DNA from: Haliclystus octoradiatus
Lineage: Eukaryota > Cnidaria > Staurozoa > Stauromedusae > Haliclystidae
Direction of reading: 5' to 3'
Assembly (NCBI GenBank): GCA_916610825.1
Contig: OU744447.1
Coordinates: forward strand, 17,949,563 to 18,013,562
Length of the DNA stretch: 64,000 bases
The stretch's first letter is position 1. Every line of letters begins with the position of its first letter. The notes beneath the pieces are model-generated. The model saw only the letters and a list, made by a program, of their open reading frames with translations. It made no database searches and was not told the DNA's origin. Shown here piece by piece: positions 47,443-58,600 of the stretch. The position numbers were made by a program, and so were the translations under genes.

Positions 47443-49853
47443 ATGAGGCTGAACGTTTATACGTCAACACTATGGATGCTGACAATGTTTATGTTCGGTT
47501 TCCACCTCCTTCTTAGTCACAGACGGGCAAACGAGGCTGCAAGATGCAAGGAAGAAGAAGGCTCCTCACTTCCATGTATAGTAGAAACGAAGACATCAAT
47601 ACAAACAATATTACAAGGTAAGATGTGAACCTTGGTAAGCGACATGCGGCAAAGATAATACTTGTGTTCGACGAGAGCGGATCTAATCGAAAATTAGCCA
47701 TTTTATTCCGCTCAAAATCAAACAAAGAAACACGCTACTGGGACTCTATGTGTTTCCTTTTGCCAGGTCCACAGTGCTAGAGAGATTAGTCCATACTCAA
47801 GTAGAGGCATTATCCTAATATTATAATTGATACAGCAACCCCACGTCTGAACAAATCAATTAGCTTCTTTGGGTCATTACAGTCATTATAGAAGTTGGTA
47901 GCTTGCTAATCCCGTCTAATCTATCAGTAATATTCTTTTTCAGAGGTGGCACGCGATAGACGCTCAAGTAATACGACCTGGATAGATCATGAAGAACTGG
48001 TCAAATTAAAAGATGTTAACAAGAAATTAATTAAAGAAATAGCAGCAATAAAAAAGAAAGAAAAACAATTAAAGCTGTTGGCAAGGCGACTAGCAGCCAA
48101 TAGAAAAGGAGATCTACATTATGTTCTACCTAAACTAGATCCCAATCTACCTTGGGTGTTTGCACTCACACCAACATACGGTCGGTTTACTCAGAAGGCC
48201 GATCTCGTACGATTAGCACAGACTTTAATGCATGTCACAAATATTCACTGGATAATAATAGAAGATTCAGCTTATAGAACTGATTTAGTCAGTCGGTTAT
48301 TAACAGAAACAGGACTTAGTTTCACGCATTTGCATATGCGCACACCGGCAGATATGCAACGTAAACGAGGTGAAACTAGACGGAAACATCATCGAGGTAT
48401 CGCGCAAAGAAATATTGGTTTGCAATGGGTTCGGGATAATGTAGATCCAGCCAAGACACCAGGGTGTTTGTATTTTATGGATGATGATAATACTTATCAT
48501 ATAAAGATTTTTGATGAGGTAAAATCCTTTCTCGAAAGATAGGATAATTAATCCCAATCCGATTCCATTCCAATGCTCACTTTTAATTAAATCAATTTTC
48601 TCAAATGTGAATGATAAGATGTGCACGGATTATCCACATTTCAACAGGAACAGTGAATGCATCGGCCATTATGAATTTCCTTCGATCCAATAATGAATAG
48701 TATGACTAGTCGAGTACGTGATTAATACTGAGTTCTAAAATGTGAATGAGTGAAGCTGATCTTTCCATCGATTTATTTGTGAATTTAATAACTCCCATTG
48801 TATTTGTGAAAATATAAGATGTATCCGAATAGAGGGTCAATCTCCATATCTTCAATTTGATGAACTAAGTTCCGGGACTAAGCTACTTTATAGATATTTA
48901 GGAATAACGTTCCAGATTGGAATTTGAGATCTATTCTAGCAGGACTTATACTCCAACTCCCGTACACATTCTAGTGAATTATTTTCGGATTGATTACAGA
49001 TGCGTTTCACCAAGAGGGTTTCTGTGTGGCCAGTGGGTCTTGCTGGTGGGGCTCGATGGCAGGGTCCAGTTGTTAATAACGGTAAAGTTGTTCGTTTTCA
49101 TACAAATTGGGCACCTGAAAGAACATTTCCAATTGACATGGCTGGTTTTGCTGTTGGTCTTGAATTGATGGTGAAAAAGAGACCTAATGCAGTGTTTAAC
49201 AGTACTGTTCAAAGAGGTTTTATGGAGCCTTCTTTTTTAGAACAACTTACGACGATTAATGAACTGGAGCCAATGGCTGATAATTGTACAAAGGTGAGAA
49301 CAAATATATACATTATTGTCAATAGCATTGAATCACTGCTCGGATGTGCAATGTTCTGGATGTTTGTTCTTGCTTTGGCATGTCAACATAGGTTTATAAC
49401 ATGATAGCTTGATTTTATACCTTTTCCAATTGAATTTCAGACCGATAATTACTTCACAGGTAATTGCCGATGTCATGCGTATCTGTTGTCAACCGTGATA
49501 AATATATGCTTGTAAGGCGGATACAGTGAGCATAGTGAAATCAGAGGTGACCGGAGGATGGCGAGGCATTAATTTATCATTATATGTTCTCGCCTATACA
49601 ATGCTCCCTACCTATCAGCATTCATTCGAGCATATAAATAGGCATGAAGTCGGAAGTTGCATGTAAATCAATTATTTGTCTGAAATCCCTTAGAAATTCA
49701 ATTTGGAAAATTGATGTAGATAATCATTCTGTTTCTCTTTTATTATAGGTTTATGTTTGGCATACTCGAACTGAGGTTCCTCTGGCAGCATTACGAGGCG
49801 AGCGTCAACTTATCAAAGCGGGTCGACCGTCAGACATTAGCATAGAAACTTGA
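47443..49853 (+). CDS. Beta-1,3-glucuronyltransferase (B3GAT family), Golgi type II membrane protein
   Basis: Four exons close in phase: 47443-47617, 47944-48518, 49000-49293 and 49749-49853 (TGA). They give 382 residues. The N-terminal membrane anchor is about residues 7-25, then a stem with a Lys-rich coiled region, then the GT43 catalytic domain. That contains ALTPTYGRFTQKADLVRLAQ, THLHMRTP, the metal/UDP motif FMDDDNTY (Asp238-240), SVWPVGLAGG, FPIDMAGFAV, the catalytic Glu326 in GFMEPSF and VWHTRTE near the C-terminus. It transfers glucuronic acid to galactose, either in the proteoglycan linker (GlcAT-I type) or for the HNK-1 epitope (GlcAT-P/S type); I cannot decide which. Gln271 stands where the acceptor-binding Glu227 of human GlcAT-I lies. 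NST (317) and NCT (345) are glycosylation sequons. Confidence 0.92.
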
Positions 49854-50196
49854 TAAATATATACATTTGGAAAGGGAAAGCTACATAGATATAATATATG
49901 ATATGGTACAAGATAGCCACGTCATGGCATAATTTAATTCATATCGATTTTCTAGGTCCTGTGCTCAAAATACACAATATTTATGTAATGTTTTCAACAA
50001 TTTTTTGAGAGATTGAAAGCTCTCATTAATTTTAAATTGAAACCAATTGATGCATAAACAATTGATTATATAAAATGTACAAATCAAAAACATTGAATCC
50101 TATTATTACGTCTTCTAATCTACTGCTTTGAGCTTTTATAAATACTTTTCTCTCATGTGAAACATAAGTTGACTATAGTTAATCTTATTGAATATA

Positions 50197-52955
50197 TTAC
50201 GGTGCGCAGTATGATCTAGCAACACGATCTGGACACGATTGACATACAACTTTACAGCACCACTGAAACTGACATTTACATTGCTTATTTTCAGTGATGA
50301 TATAATCATGATGTGTTCGATAGCCGCATGTTTCGCATAGGTTATTACATGTCTGAATATCATTGCGGTTACAGTGCCGATACAGCGTGCCTTGTTTCCC
50401 TGTGATCCTGTTCGCTGTACAATAGTTAGGTGATTCATCAATATAAATCAAATTAGATCGACTAATAAACTTTACGTCGTTCGTCTTTTTAACATGTGGT
50501 GATACACGAGATGCTTTATTATAGAGTTCCTTCAGCTTCTGACCAACTGATTCAAAACGAGGCAATGTCTTCCAACATGACTTGGTAACGCAGCTTCCAG
50601 TCGCACCATGACAACGACATACAGTTGGTAGTTGCTCAAATACAGCCTTGAAGAAAACATGAGAAGGAACTCAAGGTAGTTGAAAATATTCAAACGATAG
50701 GGCTGAGTAGCCTTGCGATTGCGCTCACCCTGCGAGCACATTTATTGCAATATAGTATTTTTGAGAAAACGTCTGCGTCGTGGAAAGAGAGGAGAAACAA
50801 CTGCTACCAAGCATATCAAGCAGCCTAATATACACTGACAACCGGGGGCAACTTCAAATTGTTGTTATATGGGACGTGCCAATTATTGAGGGTATCTTTT
50901 CATGGTAATTGAACATTTTTGAGCTATTTCAGAATTTTCAAAATACATGAGGTGTTGTTTTTCAATGAGCAAACATTTTGTTGCAAACCCACGAAATTGT
51001 AATCAATTTTCAAATATGCGTCGATAAAAACCGATCAACCGATTTTCCAAATTCTTTTTGGATCTCAATTACACCTTCGTACATTCACTACGAATCTACC
51101 GCGTAGAATTACACGTTTTTGTTTCAAGATGACCTAGTAGATATCGATAAAAGGGCATGGGACTAGCTCCGGTGCGCATTTTTTATAAGATTTGGCATGG
51201 GATTGGCATGGAATAAGTTAGGTAGTAGGTACTGATTGATTCTAGATCATTTCCAGACCAGTTATATACCAGTTGAAAGAGCGCACCTTTGGGTAAATTA
51301 TTTGACGGCTAACTTTTTGTTTGACTGGAATTATTGTTTCATATTTTTACAAACGTGTACCCGGTTGTATTTGCAATGCGGAATAGGTCTCACAGTGTAA
51401 GGTCTCAGTATCATATATATATATATATATAACTTACCTTGATGCCTTGTCTGTTATTTGCCCAATTCAATATTCCTCTGGCTGCTTCGGTGGGTTGAAC
51501 TTCCATTTTCCTTGCGATCCTTCGGCTTTGTTTCATAGCATAATCAATATTACTTCCACACAGCCTACGTTTCACATCAGTGTTATTTCTATATAATGCA
51601 GTAGGACATGGGCAATCACTGTTGCTACCAAGGTAACAGCTTCTAACTAATTCGTAAGTAATCCCAGCAGCAACAATGGCATGAACAAAAGCACTTTCAC
51701 GAGTATCTGAAGGTAAGGCACAAACAAATATAAATCAGTTAATTAAGATACTGTAGATATTACAGCTGACAGACACGACATAAAAGCTTAGTTCAAGTGG
51801 ATCCCTGTGTCTCCTAGGGGCGTGCTCGTGTGTTAAGCGCACATATAGGCACTGATCAGCGGGTCCCAAAACAGAAAAGCAAAATATGTTAGCAAAGAAC
51901 TACAAACAGCTGCATAATAATGTGATGCTACACCTTGATCGTACTGCTTTGTTAAAGATGGAGGCCATTTTGAATCAAGCAGACCCGGTGTGACAGGACA
52001 GTTCCATCGGTTCCAAACAAATTGACGCTGACATTCTTTAAGACCAAGCCTGAAGCCTCGCCTTGTTAACTTTACTTCCGAAGGAGATGGTGTCCACTAA
52101 AAATACAACAAGCAAACATAATGTTTATATATAAAAGAAGCCGCAACAATCATGGAGATGCAGAGTCGCTACTTTGAGGTCTTATCTGCTAGTCAATGGA
52201 GCTAAAGATGATAGTTGCGCTAAATGAGTGTTTTTGCCTGTCTATTGGAAAAATTCATAACAATAATAAATCACAAGACGGCTGTGTTATGATACACGCA
52301 CGCGCACAGCGCCATCACATGAACTCAATGACCGTAATTACCCGACAGGATTACAACGGATAAGCTATTTCAACACTCCGCCAGGGCAATCCCAATCAAG
52401 AAGAGGGGAGAGTCACTTGGAAACGTGATCCTATAGAGATATAACTACATACCAAAGACAGTGATATTGAAGGTTCGCTTTATTGGTTGTTAAATACTAA
52501 CAACGCAAGGTTTATTAAGTGAGGAAACGCGTAAAACATTAGCAAGAATAATAGCTTTAACATGACGAGAACGTGCACATGAGGTGTTTGTAGATTTTTA
52601 AATTTATAGAAATGATCGGTTCTGGTGTGTGTAACACATTATAGTCAACATAAGGCATTAAGCCATACATAGTTCAACATACATGATCTGTGCTTGCAAT
52701 ACTGTTTTGGTTTGAGCATATAACCGATGTGAGAAATAATTTTTACTACCACCGTACCATACGTCTGTGAAATGCTTTATTAAATGATATTGTTAATTGT
52801 GAAACTTTTGAAACGCAGTCTCCAAAATGTAATTAAATAAATGCATCATACATCTATTCCCTGATAATTAAATTATATAAAAATATCCTTGTAGTATTAG
52901 CGCATGTTACATGCCTTCTACATGTGTATTCCTATTTGAAAGTTATCAAATAAAG

Positions 52956-52995
<40 letters not shown>

Positions 52996-53874
52996 AGCAG
53001 GTGACGCAGTGAGACGAGAAAAGAAATCAGGCGATGATTACATGATCAAATGCCTCATAAAGAGCCGGCAAACACTAGCAAAAGGAAACCAATATAGGCT
53101 GATTTGACATTACTGTTTGCAGTGAATGCAATGCTATGAATGTTAACGCGACAATAGATGGCATATAAGCTGTTTATAATTGGCGGTAGGGGGCTGAACT
53201 GGAAGGTCGTTTAGTCCTAATTGGCGAGTTTTCTCTTCATTATTCAACACGCTTTAAAAATGTATGAAGTATGCGCGCGGGAAATCAATGCGTTGAGCGA
53301 TGATAAGTAGTACATTACTTCATAATTCAAAAGAAGCGAAGTAAGAGACATAGATCATAGTGAGAAAGCGGCTGAGTAAAGACGCATTCCTCACAACGTG
53401 CACTATGATTGTAACATGGTTAGTCGGCCTGATCTAAAAAATCATTCACAGTATATAGATAGTAGAAATGGAATGACCTACTGCCTAGAGATACCGTCTT
53501 TATAATTCAAACACAGTTGTTAGCAAATGGACAGCTGTTTAGTACCAATGGAAATAATACATACTGTATGATAGAACTGTGTATAGATTATGAAAGAAAG
53601 ACACCGACCTGCTTCTTGAAGGCTTTGTAGAGGGAGAATTTGCTTGAAGCAACGCATCTAGAATTAGAACAAGGACAAGACAACAAACCATTAATTTAAC
53701 ATTAAATTGAATAATAATTGAAAAGATGAAAACCAATAATAAATTAATTGTCACATAGTTTATATAAATAGACATATATATATCTCACCTCGGCCCTTCA
53801 AATATCAATATCATAATCATTAAAACAGCTATAGCTGTTGAAGGTAATAAACCATTATTTATTTTTGAATCCAT
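50197..53874 (-). CDS. Divergent Wnt family secreted signalling protein
   Basis: Five exons close in phase: 53789-53874, 53609-53657, 51934-52096, 51438-51706 and 50197-50646 (TAA). They give 338 residues, a normal Wnt length. A hydrophobic signal peptide (STAIAVLMIMILIF) is followed by LGLKECQRQFVWNRWNCPV, ESAFVHAIVAAGITYELVRSC and the lipidation loop CRCHGATGSC. Ser207 is the equivalent of the palmitoleoylated Ser of Wnt3a. The Cys-rich C-terminal domain ends CQFQWCCKVVCQSC. Wnts bind Frizzled/LRP receptors. The usual CCGRGY block is replaced by CETCGYRTHH, and ATGSC replaces VSGSC. The subfamily is not assignable by eye. An in-frame upstream ATG would add 22 polar residues before the signal peptide, so the second ATG is preferred. 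It converges on the glucuronyltransferase gene, with 343 bp between the stops. Confidence 0.92.
50838..51371. mobile_element. Possible MITE in the last Wnt intron
   Basis: Ends ACAACCGGGGGCAACTTC (left) and the complement of ACAACCGGGTACACGTTT (right) are imperfect inverted repeats. They share a TGTACCCGG block with the right end of the 17098-18031 element. No target duplication is clear. Confidence 0.35.
52959..52996. repeat. (TA)n(TG)n microsatellite
   Basis: About 14 TA units run into TGTGTGTG in a Wnt intron. A shorter (AT)n lies at 51413-51431, directly beside the donor of Wnt exon 4. Confidence 0.8.
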
Positions 53875-55614
53875 TCTTATTCTTTCATGAGCTGTAACAG
53901 TTGCTTCTTCATTTTCACATGGATTATTAATCAGCATAATTCTTTATTAAATCTCTGCCTTTGAAGATGACATCAATCCATTATATGTTACATACAGCCC
54001 TATAAGCCAGGTCGGACAGTAGTGAACGGGAGAAGTGGTAGAACAGTATAATGCAGCAGGCGTCGTGGGTTTGAACGCGCGTACACTTTGATTGCTATGG
54101 TAGCACTGTACTAACCAATCACAGCGCAGTATTTATTAACAGTGCCGTTTGTTAAAACAATGAATATTTTCTTGCTCATACTCCTAATGGAATTCATCAT
54201 CTGTTTTAACGATGCGGGGGAAAGCGTTTTACTAACAATACAGCGTAGAATCAGTCATGAACAATGATACAGTTTGTCTAGACATGACCTGAGAACCGCA
54301 CTTCATAAACCACCAGCCCAGGCGAAGTAGATTTTTGGCTTACCAATCAATATAATTATGCTGTGAATAATCAGAGTACACATCGATTCTATCAAAACTA
54401 TTTCCATCTGCAATTATGACATAAATGTATTGTGTGAATCATCGTCAACTAATCACATCAGTGTTATCTTGAAAACAGAGAACACATATGAATATCACCA
54501 GATAAGAGCTTTAGACCAACTTACGATCAAGATAAGTGCATTATATAATGATGCTTCCGCTTCAAATGGTAACGATTGACGTTCTCAACTCAACGGATTG
54601 AAGGCGATGCTCTTATCAGATTAAGAACGGTTTCCTATCCCACGGTGAACCTCATTCTCAAATTAAATCGAGTGCATGTTGATTGATCACGTCAACATAA
54701 ATAGTACCTGGGCCTATACATGGACAGTATTCAGAAAGAAGTAATAAACGGCACATAGAACTCCTTCAGAAAGACCAGGAGGCAAAACTCATTTTATTTG
54801 ACCAGAAACTTGTAGCCTCATAAGTATAATTGCAAAAACACAGGCCTTTAACTTCAAGTTCATTGTTGTTCGCACCAAAACCAAACAACTTCTGCTCATA
54901 TATCAATGTTTCGTGGCAGTGGCCACCAGATTGTGCCGTGCAAATATCTATTGCATCAAGCACACAATATACAACCACGAACCACGATACCACCCATACA
55001 CAGTCATATGTGATTGGACTGCCTTCATTTATGTAAAAAGTGAACAAAATCTTCCTTTTTATTCACCTCTGAATATTTCAACTTTATACTGCTTACCACA
55101 GGCCTAAATTATCAAAATAAATGTAAACTACGGGTATGGGTACAGTTGCATGATTTACCACAGAAGTGAAGTTTAATACCGTTGCCAACAGACCAATATT
55201 TGATTATAGGGGTGGTACAAAATCAAGATTAAAATGTATAAATTTTCATTAAAATTCTGATCTATAATAACAATATCAAACATCTTCTGCTACAATACAT
55301 ACATAATAACAGTTGATAGAAAGGTGAATAGCGGTTAATATTACACAAGGTCACATAAGATGATATGACAGTGGTTATTAACCACATCATTTTATCTACG
55401 GAAATCTTCAATTGGAAGCCATTAACACTTTCTTATATCAAAACCAAACCACCAACAAAGAACGTGTAACCAAACCAAGTAACATCATTCGATCTCATTT
55501 TATATTGGTTACATTGCATTTTGGTTAATGATCGCTGCCATGGCAACCCCTTACATCAATTACACGACAGCGAATTGCTTTTTGTGGATATTATTAACTA
55601 TTAAGTTTAAAAAA
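53875..55614. other. Gene-free region between the Wnt gene and the acidic-protein gene
   Basis: No supported exon. It holds a tRNA-like SINE head at 54020-54066 (A-box-like AGTGGTAGAACAGT, B-box-like GGGTTTGAACGC). A minus-strand open frame at 54766-55047 has several Cys but no family resemblance. The Wnt promoter is presumably in the left part. Confidence 0.4.
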
Positions 55615-58600
55615 TTATAGTTCTAGGTCTTCCATTTGGTCAATTTGTTGCTTATCAATGTAAGCTATTATTTCATCCGAATCCATGACAGTAACAGCCG
55701 CGTTGATATCATTATTCATGGGCTTATCAACAGCCCCGTCAGACACACCCATAGCCACGGCGATGTTATCTGCATCTTCATCTACCACGCCTTCATCAGA
55801 AGTAGTATCGATATCATTAGTTAAGTATAATTCATCAGTCTCGGTATCATGCTGACTCAGATCATCGCTCTCTTCTGGTTGTTGTTGCGCCTCAATGTCA
55901 TGTTGAATTTCAACTTCAATGATACTATCTTTCGTTGATTGGTGCGTCTCAATGGCACCATGCGCAGCATCGACATCCTCATCTGACGCATGCGCATCAA
56001 TGTTTTGTTCTTGTACAGCATCATCGATTATTTCCTTTGGATGACTAATCTCAGAATCATGTACTCTTGCAGCCTCCTTATCAATATGTCCGTCATCTAC
56101 TGTGACGGTTCTTGATTGATGCGTCTCTATATCAAGCTGTACAACAGAATCCGTGGGCTGTTCTGTCGTTTTGATTTGATTAAATAGGGCATCGTCATCT
56201 TCATCAGTGTCATTGTTACGATTCGTTAGAAATGATTTTCTTTGTGAACCAGTTTTAAATATATCATCTAATGAATCGATTCCACTGTGCTCTTTCCTAA
56301 CCAAGATATAAGAAATCATTACATGCCTGCTGGTAGTAAGTTATTAGCTAGTAGGCATATAACTATTAATTAGACTTGGCTTATGGTTAGTTGTACTTAT
56401 GTCTATAGGCGATGTTCTACACTATATATACTTTAACTACAAACTTATTTAGCAATAGAGTTGCACTGAACTTAGGCTAGATGAGTACATACTTGTAAGA
56501 AGGCGTTCGTGCACGTGAGAACATTTCATCGTTGGTTGAATCAGTTGTTGATCTGCTGCTTGAAGTTCTAGTCTTCCCTGATTGGCCATTCGTTGCCTTG
56601 ACAGATGATCTCTGCTTCGACTTTTTACTCAGAGCCAATAAATCTTCAAAGTCATCATCTATACTGTAAATTGAAACAAACGGACATGGTTGTATGTAAC
56701 CATATTTATGGGAAACAAAGGAACATGTCGCTAACTACAATAGGGAATAAGGAAACATGCGTATATTTTGAAGGACTCTTAATATGATTGTATCTTGATG
56801 TATCATCGTATGAATAATCTTGATGCAATATTAAAAATATGACTGAAATAAAGATTATTATTTTTTAATATGACTGCTATGGATGCTTTATAAAATCTGT
56901 TACAACTGGCAAGCTGACGGGTTATATTTACAAACAGTGTGGCAAGTGACAGTATAACGAGATGGCCTGTGTAATTACTGTAGGCATTATAATTTAGAAA
57001 TACACCAGGAAATACAAGATGATGATTTAAGAAGTACGAAGAATTCACTTTTATTTTCCACCAGATGCTCCAAATACGAATGTCTTCAAATAAAGTTCTC
57101 ATTCAATTTTCCACTTTAATGCAAATCGAGTGCTTGCTAAGCAAATCCTGTAGGCAAACCCTGAAATTTCAGTATCTTGTCTGGCATATTTATTGATCTG
57201 GAAGGCTTTAAATGACGATAAACTTATTAAACTTTATAAACTTAATGGATATTTCAAAATTTACCGACAAAAGATCGATGATGGCCCTTGAACGATAACC
57301 AAATTCCTTGAATTCCTAGGATGTTTAGAGGCTTCTCACATTTTTTTGTTCGCTCCACCCCACAAGCACAAACAGACATCAACGCTGACTGGTGAACCAA
57401 TTTTGATGTCTTATGATTACTTGTACACATATCGAATGCATACTTTCCTATTTTAACATTGAAGTTAGAGGTTTACTTAGAGTGCCGGAGTAATGAGTAT
57501 GCCATATCGTTTCAGTCCCTATTTTGAAAGGAGTTTTGCGTTCTGGGACAGGCGCACTTGACCATTGATTTAACATGAAATATCATAAGGCCAGACGTTT
57601 TCTGTGGTCTTGAAATAGCAGAACAAGCTATAGGCGTGCATGCAAATCCCAACTTTTTCAGATCTACGCTCGCCGCCTTTAATATCAAAACATGATGTCC
57701 CGAAACCTTTTCAGCTCATCGCTACTTGTCGCCAATTTGTCTCCTTTCCACTACTACTTTTTTAAGTCACTTTCAAAATCAATAAAATGAAATCAAAATT
57801 ATGTGATTTTTGACCCGATTTTTTTGACAAATTCTCCTTTCACACCCTCACCTCCAACAATTTTTCTAGCGACTGCACTGGATAGCTCATGCGATGCAGT
57901 GTAAAAATGTTGTAACCTTTTATAGAGAGATTTTCAAAAACATTTAAAGGAACAAGGGATATTTTATTTCCATTTTGAAGGGAGCACGCATCCCCTGGGG
58001 AGCCTCATTGATGTATTATGACATTCAGATTATAATATACTTCTACGCTAATCGTAATCTCAGTATGTTCCGATATAATAAGAAGGCATTCAAGTCATCA
58101 CTCATAAATGTATAATAATTGGGTTCAATGGGCAATCAACCATAAATGACGAAATATCTACCCGTTTTTCTCTCAATAAATTGGCTACTTACTTTTCTCA
58201 TTTCGTATTCAATAATACAAATGTTCCGTTACAAGTGTAAAGGTTAAAGTCTCAGGAGGATTATTTTCAGATTTCATTTCCAAACTCCGTGCATGAATCT
58301 ATGACTCCTAACACCAACAGTGATTTGGACCTGGATTACGTAGTTCAATTAGATCTTATAATGCATTTCGTGGGATTTCTGTGTGTATTACTGTACTGTT
58401 ATTACACCCGTTATTATAAGTATATGGAAATATAAGTGGTTAGTCGGCAAACGCCTCAAAGTAGGGAGGATTATCTCAGATGGCAGTGCAATTGGACTTC
58501 ATATCTGATAAATTGTGGTTTAAATCCCACAAAGGTCAACTCAGCCTCGACATTATCTAAAACAACAAATGACTATACCACCTCCTCCGATGGTGAATGG

